Below are positions 1-10,558 of a stretch of DNA of 64,000 bases, piece after piece. The DNA lies in the NCBI GenBank assembly GCA_039519185.1, contig CM076847.1, positions 49,607,708 through 49,671,707 on the forward strand, given 5' to 3'. The notes below the pieces were generated by a model. It ran no database searches. It had not been told where the DNA came from and saw only the letters and a list, made by a program, of their open reading frames with translations. The DNA is from Astragalus membranaceus. Taxonomy: Eukaryota > Streptophyta > Magnoliopsida > Fabales > Fabaceae. The position numbers were made by a program, and so were the translations under genes. Numbering within the stretch: the stretch's first letter is position 1; the number at the start of each line of letters is the position of its first letter.

Positions 1-528
1 AGATAAAAACTCAGCAAAGCAATAAAGACATACCCAAGAAAAGCAATAAAATACCCCCCATGCTTGGACCAAACATTGTCCTCAATGTAAATAAGAATAG
101 AATATATGAGAGGGGTAAGAAAGCTCACATTGATTGGCATTTTGTAGCTTTTCTGCTTTTTCCAGGAAAACAAAACATAGGTAAACCAGTGGGTTGCCTC
201 CCACGCAGCGCTCGTTTATGGTCATTAGCTTGACCTTTGCCCTTTGGAAAGTTATTCCTGGGTCCCATTGCTTGAAGCATAAAGACCAAGTGACACATGA
301 AGAATGAAAACATATTCCTGGATCCCATGGCTTGTAAAATGGAAGTTGTAAAAGCAATAAGATCTTATTTTCAATTCCCCCCAGATCAAATGTTATTTTC
401 ACAAAGGAAGGTGAAAAATAAGATAAAGGAGATGCTTCGTATGGTGGTGGGGGGATGTTTGGTTCTTCTCTTTCTTTTTCTGGTTCTTTCTTTTTTTCTT
501 TTTCTGGTTCTTTCTCTTTTTCTTTCTC
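1..528 (-). other. R1 3' internal remnant after gag
   Basis: After the gag stop the minus strand still reads as Lys/Glu-rich repeats and a Pro-Pro-Pro-Pro-Tyr stretch, typical of the Gag-protease linker of Athila-like elements, so the stop looks secondary. It then jumps to 3' sequence: a short segment encoding an RALRGRQPT-like motif, also found after gag-pro of R5, and near 60-105 a phrase reading TTGAGGACAATG on the minus strand, which commonly precedes the polypurine tract in these elements. Two near-identical copies of a 22-bp segment lie at 252 and 312. No independent gene is seen. Confidence 0.55.
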
Positions 529-2019
529 TTATTGCTCACATGGTAAATTATGTTTTTCACTCACAATTTTTCCTTGGTTTGCTCTTGGTTCCTCTAATTG
601 TTTTCCGCTTCTAAGGGTGACGGCATATATTTGGCAATTTAGATTTTGTTCAGGCTGTCCGGGAAATACCCCCGAAGATTTAGAGGATGAAGCCACCTGT
701 GTTGCCACTTGAGTTATTTGATTTTCAAGCATCTCACTATGAGCGGCAATAGAGTCGATTTTTGATTCTAATTTGATAAGTGTGTCATTCAAATAACCAG
801 TTTGATTTTTGAATTCTTCATTTTGTTTTGTTTGAGATGACACAAATTTTTCCATCAAAAATTCCAAGTTCGACTTTTGCGGGTTGTTTTGTGGGTTGTT
901 AAAAACGCTTTGATTTTGAAAGACAAGAGGTGGTCTAGGTGCTGGATTGGGTGGAGGATTTTTATAAGAAAAATTTGGATGATTTCTCCACCCAGAATAA
1001 TAAGTATTTGAAAACGGATCTTCTTTTTGAGCATAGCTAATATGCTCATTTCCAGTACTAGATGCCTCAAGCTGGCATTCAGCTCCAATATGGCCAACAA
1101 CCCCACATAATTCACATGGTGGAGTAGTAGGAGAAAATGTTTTTGAGACGGCACTTACATTTAATTTTTCAAATTTGTGAAAAAGTGCGTCCCCTTTTGA
1201 GGCAAGATGATCAACAGCAGATATTTCATATTTACCTGGCTCTTTTGATGATGCTGGTTTATCTGCTATTGCTCGCTCACTTGCCCATTGACAATGCTTT
1301 TGAGCCATATCTTCAATGACTGCATAAGCTTCAGTAAAATTTTTGTTCATCAAAGCTCCACCTGCAGCTGCATCAACAGTCATTCTAGTTGCATATTGTA
1401 ATCCATTATAAAATGTGTGAACAACGAGCCATTTCTCTAGTCCATGATGGGGGCATAGCCTTAACATTTCTTTGAAACGTTCCCAAGCATCATAAAGAGA
1501 TTCCCCGTCGTTTTGAGAAAATCGAGTAATTTGACTTCTCATTTGAGCTGTTTTACTTGGGGGAAAGAACCTAGTAAGAAAGGCTTGCTTTAATTGGCCC
1601 CAGCTGGTAATGGATTCCGAAGGCAAAGAATGTAGCCATGCTCTTGCTCTATCCCTTAATGAAAAAGGGAAGAGCTTTAGTCTTATGGCATCTTGAGGTA
1701 CCCCGTTTAATTTGAGAGTTCCACAGTATTCCAGAAAAATTGAAATATGAAGATTTGGGTCCTCCGTGGGAGAACCAGAAAATTGGTTTTGTTGAACCAT
1801 TGAAAGCAGAGATGATTTGAGTTCAAAATTATTTGCTTCGACATTTGGATGTACAATGACAGCCGATGGTTCCGCTGAAGGTGTTGCGTACTCTTTGAGA
1901 GCACGATTTTCATTAGCCACCATTTGGTTATCGGGAATTTCTCTCCTCCTTCTATGTAAGAACCTTTCGATTTCGGGAATTTGTTGAACAGTTTCACTGA
2001 AACTTCTGGTTCTTCGCAT
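529..2019 (-). CDS. R1 Gag (retrotransposon capsid/nucleocapsid)
   Basis: 496 codons, with an ATG 88 nt inside the primer binding site. Residues about 80-250 form the retrotransposon Gag domain (motifs LFPFSLRDRARAWL, FPPSKTAQMR, ESLYDAWERFKEML, HTFYNGL). A single CCHC knuckle of the form CX2CX4HX4C is at about residues 302-315. In the family this protein packages the element RNA into cytoplasmic particles. The C-terminal part (TLRSGKQLEEP) is the usual bridge to protease, but a stop follows and no protease domain comes after it. The frame is otherwise open, so the protein could be made if transcribed. It resembles Gag of R5 in layout but is clearly a different family. Confidence 0.85.
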   Translation of the reverse strand: MRRTRSFSETVQQIPEIERFLHRRRREIPDNQMVANENRALKEYATPSAEPSAVIVHPNVEANNFELKSSLLSMVQQNQFSGSPTEDPNLHISIFLEYCGTLKLNGVPQDAIRLKLFPFSLRDRARAWLHSLPSESITSWGQLKQAFLTRFFPPSKTAQMRSQITRFSQNDGESLYDAWERFKEMLRLCPHHGLEKWLVVHTFYNGLQYATRMTVDAAAGGALMNKNFTEAYAVIEDMAQKHCQWASERAIADKPASSKEPGKYEISAVDHLASKGDALFHKFEKLNVSAVSKTFSPTTPPCELCGVVGHIGAECQLEASSTGNEHISYAQKEDPFSNTYYSGWRNHPNFSYKNPPPNPAPRPPLVFQNQSVFNNPQNNPQKSNLEFLMEKFVSSQTKQNEEFKNQTGYLNDTLIKLESKIDSIAAHSEMLENQITQVATQVASSSKSSGVFPGQPEQNLNCQIYAVTLRSGKQLEEPRANQGKIVSEKHNLPCEQ

Positions 2020-2106
2020 TCGAGGGACAAGAGAAGAAAAAGTAAAAATAAAGAAAATAAAACTTCAGTCTAACCGGTTTCGAAAAACTTAATTAATATC
2101 ACTGCC

Positions 2107-2124
2107 TCCCCGGCAACGGCGCCA
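2107..2124 (-). promoter_or_regulatory. R1 primer binding site (tRNA-Asp type)
   Basis: On the minus strand this reads TGGCGCCGTTGCCGGGGA, complementary to the 3' end of plant tRNA-Asp, the primer type used by Athila-like elements. It lies 6 nt inside the LTR edge at 2131, the same spacing as in R5. Confidence 0.85.
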
Positions 2125-2157
2125 AAAACTTGATAGGCCGCAAGTGCACGGTCTTGT

Positions 2158-4397
2158 TGTAACACCCCTTTTCTACCCTTATATTACACGTCATCTATCA
2201 GAGTAATCCCCTTTAAAAAATATTATTTTCATTGATAGAAAAGAAATGCTACAACTTCATTAAAAACAAACTCATAAATTTCACTCTTCAAATTTGCGCA
2301 ACAAAACGTCCTTCATGGAAAATCAAATCCTCAAAATTCACATCATAGCGGAATAAACAACAACTCACTAATAACTCTCAAACACGTCTCAAATATATCA
2401 ATAAGATCATTAAAACAACTAATTAAATCGTTTATCAAATTCACCCACGCCCCCTAGGTGTTACAGTATCAGAGAGCGACTCGACAGACATCCCAATAGC
2501 TATCACAGAAGGCAGCAAGACCTTCACTCGCGGTTACCTGCAGCGTTGCCACAATAGAGCAACATTTCAAGCAGAAGGGGTGAGAATTTCAACAAAACAT
2601 AATCAAGCACGTAGTAGAGTAATGAAGACAAACAGTCACACAACATCATTATCAACACCACATCATCATTCGCCAAACACCAACTCAACCACAATTTGCC
2701 AACAAGTCACAGTCATGAATATGCATGATAATGCAACCCACACCTGGGTACATGCATGATGGTACCATACTCGTCATAATAAGCCACTAGGGCACACCGT
2801 CATCATTAAGAGGCCGAAGCCTATTCGTCACAATATGCACATGCTATGAGACTCTATGGACACATGTGCAATTTCACCAAAAGAAAAGACACTCACCTGG
2901 AGTACTTATCATCATCGTCATAAAACACTCATAGAGTGTATTCGTCGAAATTCATCACATTCACATTACAGCATCATTATAATCATACCCATAGAGTATA
3001 TTCGTCACAAATCACCATAATTCATGTTACATCATCATCATACATATCACCTTTGAAGTTTGGGTAACAACACGTTTAGAGTTTGGAAAAACATTCCGTT
3101 TTAATTTATAAAACATCACATCTTAATTTGAAGGACGTCACATTTTAAATTCAGAAAAACACCACTTTTTCAAGCTTGGGAAAACACTACATTTGAATTT
3201 GGAAACGTCACATTTTTATTAGTGGAAACATCGCATTTTTATGGAGGAAACATCATATTTTTGTGGAGAAAACAGCACCTTTAAAAACTGAGAAAACAGT
3301 GTGAAAACAGCCAGAAAACAGTGGGAAACAGTGACTCGCGCTTGAAGCGCGAGCTGGGCGCAACTGAGGCGCGATTGGGCAGCAACAAGTGCCATAGCAC
3401 AGCGCGCTTGCGCCTGGGGCGCTACTGCAGCGCGAGTGACGCGCGAATGGGCAGCAACAACGTGCCACAGCGCAGCGCGCTTGCGCCTGGAGCGCGACTG
3501 CAGCGCGAGTGACGCGCGAATGGGCAGCAACAGTGCAACGTGCAGAAAATTCAGAAAAACTTAATTCTTCGCCCAACCAGATCACATCACAATTCTTTTC
3601 CGCACATCACCAACACCAAAAACACGTTTCATTCACCAAATCAATCATCAAGTCTCACTAATGTTTCATCAAAGAACACCAATAATTCATCAACATAAAT
3701 TATCAAATTTTAATCAAGGACCATCGAATTTTCATTCCATCAAATCATCAAATTCTTCAATTAACATCAATTTCATCAACAATATCAATTCCCACAAACC
3801 CCACAAAAACCCCCACTATATACCCAATCATGTTAAACCGAAACGCTCACCCTTACCTCGAATTTGTGTGATCCGGAACAACGACGAAGTGTCACGAACA
3901 AAACCCAGCAACACAACGAACGAAGCTTCTCCTTCCTCCTTCGAAATCGCAGTCACGCCTACTTCTTGATCAAGGGGAAAATCAACACACGGAGATTAGG
4001 GCTTGAAAGTCACAACACTAAGAAAGGAAGAAAAACGACAAGGAAGGATTGGGAACTCTTACCTAACGAAACCTCGAGAGAATTCCCTTCCTTCTTCTCC
4101 TTTAGCGCCGTACGATGCTCTCTCTCTTCTCACTCTCTCAAATTTCGTTTTCTTTCTCTGATGCAACGAGTGAGGCGCAAAACCCTATCCCCTTAGCTTC
4201 AGGGGCCTCAGGAGCGCCTAAGCTATTGGGCTTGGGCTTCCTGGCCCTTCTTCACCACCCCTGAGTTGCCAACATCACCCCCAATACTCGTTCCACTTCC
4301 TGAACAACGCCCATCATTTTAATTAATTTAATCACGCTTCCAATGAAATTAATAATTCAATTAAATAATTTAATTAAATTATTTCCGGGGTGTTACA
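2158..4397 (-). repeat. R2 3' LTR
   Basis: 2,240 bp, bounded by TGTAACACC and GGTGTTACA. Compared with the 5' LTR it carries 18 extra bases near 4290. It contains a minus-strand TATA box at 3826-3832 (TATATAG) and a GC-rich array at about 3333-3540 that lies downstream of the inferred transcription start. Apparent reading frames inside it are products of base composition and the array. Confidence 0.95.
3333..3540 (-). repeat. GC-rich tandem array in R2 3' LTR
   Basis: About two and a half copies of a roughly 85-bp unit, built from self-complementary words such as GCGCGC, GCGCGAGTGACGCGCGAA and CGCGCTTGAAGCGCG, in an otherwise AT-rich LTR. The same array is at 10069-10275 in the 5' LTR. Confidence 0.85.
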
Positions 4398-5493
4398 ACT
4401 CTCCCCCACTTAGGATTTTTTTCGTCCTCGAAAACATACCTGATTCAAATAACTCTGGATACGACTTTCGCATCTTATCCTCCAGCTCCCACGTCAGGCT
4501 TTCACCAGTTGCCCCAAACCATACCACCTTCACCAGATTGATCTTCTTACCTCGAAGGGTCTTCACTTCCCAATCCTCAATTCGTACAGGCACGGTCTCC
4601 ACAGTGAGATTATCCTGCACCTCTACATCATCTGGTTGGATCACATGAGACGGATCTGCAATATACTTCCGAAGCTGCGACACGTGAAACACGTCGTGCA
4701 AGTTCGAAAGATTAGGTGGCAAGGCCACCCGATATGCAACACTTTCAACTCTTTCCGTAATCTGATACGGCCCAATGAAACGAGGAGTCAACTTCTTTGA
4801 TTTCAGCGCACGCCCGACACCAGTCATAGGTGTGACCCTCAAGAACACGTGGTCACCCGCTTCAAACTCTAAATCTCTCCTTCTCTTATCATGGTAGCTC
4901 TTCTGTCTACTCTGCGACGCTTTCATTTTTTCTCGGATCATCTTCACTTTCTCAGTAGTTACTCTAACCAGCTCAGGTCCAAGTATTAAACTTTCCCCAG
5001 TCTCATACCAACATACCGGAGTCCTACACCTCCGACCATATAACGCTTCAAACGGTGCCATCCCAATACTGGAATGATAACTATTGTTGTAGGTGAACTC
5101 AATTAACGGGAGATGAGTATCCCACGCACCTCCCTGCTCTAGCACACATGATCTCAGCAGGTCTTCCAATGATTGGATTGTCCTTTCTGTCTGCCCGTCA
5201 GTCTGAGGATGATAAGCTGAACTCAACCTCAATTTCGAACCCAACTCCTTCTGCAAACTACTCCAAAAGTCTGAAGTGAACCTTGGGTCTCTATCCGACA
5301 CAATGCACAAAGGAACCCCATGCAGCTTCACAATCACCTGAATATAGATCTCTGCCAATCTTGACGCCGGATACTTAATGCCGATAGGAATGAAATGAGC
5401 AGACTTCGTCAATCTATCCACAATCACCCAAATCGAATCATGCCCTCTCACCGTATTAGGTAACCCAGTCACAAAATCCATGGAGATACTATC
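4393..5493 (-). pseudogene. R2 pol 3' part: integrase core, GPY/F and chromodomain
   Basis: This is the continuation of the Gag-Pol frame after the in-frame stop at 5494-5496. It holds the integrase catalytic core (first Asp in MDFVTGLP, second in SDRDPRFTS, Glu in GQTERTIQS), a GPY/F-type segment (RFIGPYQI) and a C-terminal chromodomain (LVKVVWFG, TWELEDKMRKSYPELF). Chromodomains of this clade direct insertion to marked heterochromatin. The last codon and the TAA stop (4393-4395) overlap the first five bases of the 3' LTR. Without readthrough or a partner this part is not translated from the Gag start. Confidence 0.9.
4398..4410 (-). promoter_or_regulatory. R2 polypurine tract
   Basis: The minus strand reads AGTGGGGGAGAG directly before the 3' LTR, the plus-strand primer for reverse transcription. 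Confidence 0.85.
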
Positions 5494-8400
5494 TCACTTC
5501 CACTCTGGAACATTCAACGGTTGCATCATTCCCGCAGGCTTCTGACGCTCGACCTTCGATTTCTGACAGGTCAAACACGAATACACAAACTGCGCCACAC
5601 CGCGCTTTAACCCAGGCCACCAGAACATCTTTTTCAGATCTTGGTACATCTTCGTCGCTCCAGGATGGATACTCAACTTACTCCTATGCCCTTCCTCAAG
5701 AATTGCCTTTCTCATTTCCTCATCTTCGGGAACACAAATTCCTCCACGATACCTCAATACATTCTGAGCATCTAACTCGAAGTCCTCATTTTCAGACTGG
5801 CCAATCTCACTCATCAGATCAACCAATTTCACATCTAATTTATGCGCTTCCCGGATATTAGCCATAAAATCATTACCAATTTTCAACATACCCAATCTGA
5901 CACTCTGAGGTGTAACTTCACAAACTAAGCTCATGTCCCTGAATTTCTCAATCAACTCAAGCTCTCTAACCATCAATGCCGACATATGCAAGGTCTTCCT
6001 ACTCAGAGCATCTGCAACCACATTAGCTTTACCTGGGTGATAACTCAATTCAAAATCATAATCTTTTAATAGCTCTAACCACCGGCGCTGCCTCATATTC
6101 AACTCTTTCTGATCGAACAGATACCGAAGACTCTTGTGATCACTGAACACCTCAAATCTCGATCCATACAAATAATGTCTCCAAATTTTCAATGCAAACA
6201 CCACAGCAGCAAGTTCTAAGTCATGAGTGGGGTAATTCTTCTCATGAATTCTCAATTGCCTCGACGCATAAGCGACCACTTTCCCATTCTGCATAAGCAC
6301 GCCACCCAAACCCATCTTGGAAGCATCACAGTATACTACAAACGGCTCAACCGGACTAGGTAGGGTCAACACTGGAGACGTAGTCAACCTCCTCTTCAGC
6401 TCATTGAAACTTTCTTCACATCGGTCATCCCAAACAAAAGCCTTGCCCTTGCAAGTCAATTGAGTCAATGGCAGAGCCAACTTCGAAAACCCCTCAATGA
6501 ATCTTCTATAATAGCCAGCCAATCCCAGAAAACTCCTTATTTCAGTAACTGACTTTGGAGACTCCCATTGCAACACTGCATCAACTTTGGAAGGATCCAC
6601 CGCAATTCCCTCAGTAGAAATCACGTGACCGAGAAAACTGACTTCTTTCAACCAAAACTCACACTTGGACAACTTCGCATATAACTTTTGGTCCCTCAGA
6701 ATTTCTAACACCAACCTCAGATGTTCCGCATGTTCCTCTTCTGACTTAGAGTAAATCAGAATGTCATCAATGAAAACCACCACAAACTTGTCCAAGTACT
6801 CACGGAAGATTTGGTTCATGTATCCCATGAATACCCCCGGTGCATTAGTCACACCGAAAGGCATAACGGAATACTCACAGTGCCCATATCTTGTCCTAAA
6901 TGCCGTCTTCTGGACATCTTCATCCTTGACCTTGATCTGATGATAACCAGACCTTAAGTCAATCTTGCTAAATACTTTAGCACCCACTAACTGATCCATC
7001 AAGTCATCAATTCTTGGCAACGGATACTTGTTCTTGATTGTAACTTTATTTAACTGCCGATAGTCTACACACAACCTCATACTACCATCTTTCTTTTTCA
7101 CTAGCAACACTGGAGCTCCCCAAGGTGACACACTCGGTCTTACAAACTTCTTTTCTAATAAATCTTCAAGTTGCTTTTTCAATTCTGCCAACTCAGATGC
7201 AGACATTCTATATGGTGCCATAGACACAGGCTTAGTGCCAGGAACCAGATCAATAGCAAACTCTACCTCTCTCTCTGGTGGTACATCCGGAATCTCATCA
7301 GGGAACACCTCAGAAAACTCACGCACTACCGGCAACACATCAATCTCCGCTTGGCTCTCGGCAGACAACGACGCCAACAGAGAAAACAGCTGAACCTCTT
7401 CTCTCATCACTCTATGCAGCTGACCCGCAGATAACAAACCCGACTCCTCTTCAGGCGAATCAAAACTCACGGACCTTTCCCGACAGTTGATATGGACATG
7501 GTTATCAACTAACCAGTCCATACCCAGAATGACATCCATTCCACTCAGCGGCAAACAGATCAAATCAATTAAGAATTCTCTACCATATATAGATACAGGA
7601 CATTTGGCACAAACAGCGGAGGTAGTCACCGAACCCTTAGCTGGAGTATCGATAACCATCTCCCTCAACATATCAGATAAAACAAGGCTTAATTTCTCAA
7701 CACATGCAGCAGCAATAAAACTATGGGTGGCACCAGTATCAACAATAACAATAAGAGGAAAATTATTGATATAGCACGTACCTCGAATTTCATTCACCAC
7801 GTCAGACTCAGCCAGAACGAACACTTTTCCAAAAGACTTCTCCTTCTTGGGTTTTGAGCACTGTGTACTGATATGACCACTCTCCCCACAATTAAAGCAT
7901 ACCACCTCTTTCTTATCACAGCCGGAAGATATGTGCCCCTCTTTCCCACACCGATAACATCTCTTCTTATCCCCACTTGGGCAATCTGGACTTTTATGGC
8001 CCACTTTCCCACACGTGTAACAAGTAACACCGGCTGCACCATCTCCCCCACTTCGCTTGGGCCCACCAACAAACTTACCTTTGCCCTTACCAGCAGGCGC
8101 ATCATATGGTTTACCGCGACCCGAAAAATTCTTTTGCTTTTCCCTCATAACTCTGGAGAAGGCATTATTGTCCTCCTCAAAAATCCTGGCGCTATTCACT
8201 AACAAGGGAAATACACGGATCTGTTGATACCCTATGGCTCTCTTGATATCAGCACGCAATCCGTTCTCAAATTTAATACATTTGGAGAACTCAGCACCCT
8301 CTCCATCATAATGCGGGTAAAACTTAGACAGCTCAGTAAACTTTGCAGCATACTCAGTTACAGTCATGCTACCTTGCTCAAGTCTCAGAAACTCAACCTC

Positions 8401-8781
8401 CTTCTTCCCGCGGACATCCTCCGGATAGTACTTTCTCTTGAATTCCCTCTCAAACACAGCCCAAGTAACTTCCTCATTGGCAACCGTCAACCCCTGACTA
8501 GTCGCCCTCCACCAGTCATAAGCCTTTTTCTTCAACATATGAGTGCCATAGCGAACCTTCTGAGCATCGGTGCAATCCATAACGAGGAAGATCCACTCCA
8601 TCTCACTTAGCCACTCAAGAGAACCATCAGGATTATACCCGCCTTCAAAAGTAGGAGGGTTCTCACGCTGGAACGTAGCCAAACTACGCGTCCCATCACC
8701 AATAGCATTGGGTATGTTACCCACAACCCCAGCAATAGCCTGTAAAGCAGCAGCAAGTGCAGCATCGTTCCGTCCTGCCAT
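5494..8781 (-). CDS. R2 Gag-protease-RT-RNase H-integrase N-terminus
   Basis: An open frame of about 1,095 codons. I chose the ATG at 8781 (MAGRNDAALA), the same start as in R4. An upstream extension has no ATG. From this ATG: Gag at about residues 30-210, three CCHC knuckles at about 254-308, protease DTGA at about 348, RT with catalytic Asp in FSKIDL and Asp-Asp in FIDDILIY near 672, RNase H (YCDAS, HDLELAA, FSDHKSL, VVADALSR) and the integrase HHCC zinc region at the end (HRSKLSIHPG, CLTCQKS). The frame stops at TGA 5494-5496, where R4 has a tryptophan codon in the same context. Gag and Pol share one frame with no shift. Confidence 0.93.
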   Translation of the reverse strand: MAGRNDAALAAALQAIAGVVGNIPNAIGDGTRSLATFQRENPPTFEGGYNPDGSLEWLSEMEWIFLVMDCTDAQKVRYGTHMLKKKAYDWWRATSQGLTVANEEVTWAVFEREFKRKYYPEDVRGKKEVEFLRLEQGSMTVTEYAAKFTELSKFYPHYDGEGAEFSKCIKFENGLRADIKRAIGYQQIRVFPLLVNSARIFEEDNNAFSRVMREKQKNFSGRGKPYDAPAGKGKGKFVGGPKRSGGDGAAGVTCYTCGKVGHKSPDCPSGDKKRCYRCGKEGHISSGCDKKEVVCFNCGESGHISTQCSKPKKEKSFGKVFVLAESDVVNEIRGTCYINNFPLIVIVDTGATHSFIAAACVEKLSLVLSDMLREMVIDTPAKGSVTTSAVCAKCPVSIYGREFLIDLICLPLSGMDVILGMDWLVDNHVHINCRERSVSFDSPEEESGLLSAGQLHRVMREEVQLFSLLASLSAESQAEIDVLPVVREFSEVFPDEIPDVPPEREVEFAIDLVPGTKPVSMAPYRMSASELAELKKQLEDLLEKKFVRPSVSPWGAPVLLVKKKDGSMRLCVDYRQLNKVTIKNKYPLPRIDDLMDQLVGAKVFSKIDLRSGYHQIKVKDEDVQKTAFRTRYGHCEYSVMPFGVTNAPGVFMGYMNQIFREYLDKFVVVFIDDILIYSKSEEEHAEHLRLVLEILRDQKLYAKLSKCEFWLKEVSFLGHVISTEGIAVDPSKVDAVLQWESPKSVTEIRSFLGLAGYYRRFIEGFSKLALPLTQLTCKGKAFVWDDRCEESFNELKRRLTTSPVLTLPSPVEPFVVYCDASKMGLGGVLMQNGKVVAYASRQLRIHEKNYPTHDLELAAVVFALKIWRHYLYGSRFEVFSDHKSLRYLFDQKELNMRQRRWLELLKDYDFELSYHPGKANVVADALSRKTLHMSALMVRELELIEKFRDMSLVCEVTPQSVRLGMLKIGNDFMANIREAHKLDVKLVDLMSEIGQSENEDFELDAQNVLRYRGGICVPEDEEMRKAILEEGHRSKLSIHPGATKMYQDLKKMFWWPGLKRGVAQFVYSCLTCQKSKVERQKPAGMMQPLNVPEWK

Positions 8782-8877
8782 TCTAGCACTGTAATAGAAA
8801 ACAGAATTCAGAAACGAGTAACAAAACTCAATGTTACTCAACTTGACGACTCAACCACCGGCCGGACAGGCCGAACT

Positions 8878-8889
8878 GCTCTGATACCA
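8878..8889 (-). promoter_or_regulatory. R2 primer binding site (initiator Met)
   Basis: The minus strand reads TGGTATCAGAGC, the standard initiator-Met tRNA site, 4 nt inside the 5' LTR edge at 8894. Confidence 0.95.
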
Positions 8890-10068
8890 CTAATGTAACA
8901 CCCCTTTTCTACCCTTATATTACACGTCATTTATCAGAGTAATCCCCTTTAAAAAATATTATTTTCATTGATAGAAAAGAAATGTTACAACTTCATTAAA
9001 AACAAACTCATAAATTTCACTCTTCAAATTTGCGCAACAAAACGTCCTTCATGGAAAATCAAATCCTCAAAATTCACATCACAGCGGAATAAACAACAAC
9101 TCACCAATAACTCTCAAACACGTCTCAAATATATCAATAAGATCATTAAAACAACTAATTAAATCGTTTATCAAATTCACCCACGCCCCCTAGGTGTTAC
9201 AGTATCAGAGAGCGACTCGACAGACATCCCGATAGCTATCACAGAAGGCAGCAAGACCTTCACTCGCGGTTACCTGCAGCGTTGCCACAATAGAGCAACA
9301 TTTCAAGCAGAAGGGGTGAGAATTTCAACAAAACATAATCAAGCACGTAGTAGAGTAATGAAGACAAACAGTCACACAACATCATTATCAACACCACATC
9401 ATCATTCGCCAAACACCAACTCAACCACAATTTGCCAACAAGTCACAGTCATGAATATGCATGATAATGCAACCCACACCTGGGTACATGCATGATGGTA
9501 CCATACTCGTCATAATAAGCCACTAGGGCACACCGTCATCATTAAGAGGCCGAAGCCTATTCGTCACAATATGCACATGCTATGAGACTCTATGGACACA
9601 TGTGCACTTTCACCAAAAGAAAAGACACTCACCTGGAGTACTTATCATCATCGTCATAAAACACTCATAGAGTGTATTCGTCGAAATTCATCACATTCAC
9701 ATTACAGCATCATTATAATCATACCCATAGAGTATATTCGTCACAAATCACCATAATTCATGTTACATCATCATCATACATATCACCTTTGAAGTTTGGG
9801 TAACCACACGTTTAGAGTTTGGAAAAACATTCCGTTTTAATTTATAAAACATCACATCTTAATTTGAAGGACGTCACATTTTAAATTCGGAAAAACACCA
9901 CTTTCTCAAGCTTGGGAAAACACTACATTTGAATTTGGAAACGTCACATTTTTATTAGTGGAAACATCGCATTTTTATGGAGGAAACATCATATTTTTGT
10001 GGAGAAAACAGCACCTTTAAAAACTGAGAAAACAGTGTGAAAACAGCCAGAAAACAGTGGGAAACAGT

Positions 10069-10275
10069 GACTCGCGCTTGAAGCGCGAGCTGGGCGCAAC
10101 TGAGGCGCGATTGGGCAGCAACAAGTGCCACAGCGCAGCGCGCTTGCGCCTGGGGCGTTACTGCAGCGCGAGTGACGCGCGAATGGGCAGCAACAACGTG
10201 CCACAGCGCAGCGCGCTTGCGCCTGGAGCGCGACTGCAGCGCGAGTGACGCGCGAATGGGCAGCAACAGTGCAAC
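10069..10275 (-). repeat. GC-rich tandem array in R2 5' LTR
   Basis: The same roughly 85-bp GCGC-rich unit as in the 3' LTR, differing at a few sites, including one change in the GGGGCGCTAC word. It would be transcribed as part of the 5' leader. Confidence 0.85.
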
Positions 10276-10551
10276 ATGCAGAAAATTCAGAAAAACTTAA
10301 TTCTTCGCCCAACCCGATCACATCACAATTCTTTTCCGCACATCACCAACACCAAAAACACGTTTCATTCACCAAATCAATCATCAAGTCTCACTAATGT
10401 TTCATCAAAGAACACAAATAATTCATCAACATAAATTATCAAATTTTAATCAAGTACCATCGAATTTTCATTCGATCAAATCATCAAATTCTTCAATTAA
10501 CATCAATTTCATCAACAATATCAATTCCCACAAACCCCACAAAAACCCCCA

Positions 10552-10558
10552 CTATATA
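10552..10558 (-). promoter_or_regulatory. R2 5' LTR TATA box
   Basis: The minus strand reads TATATAG within GGGTATATAGTGGGGG, about 560 nt from the LTR start. The matching site in the 3' LTR is at 3826-3832. It places the transcript start near 10520. Confidence 0.65.

Noticed and set aside
5494..5496. Programmed readthrough of the TGA between RT-RNase H and the integrase core of R2
   Set aside because: R4 has a normal codon at the same position, and no readthrough context is evident. A simple mutation is more likely.
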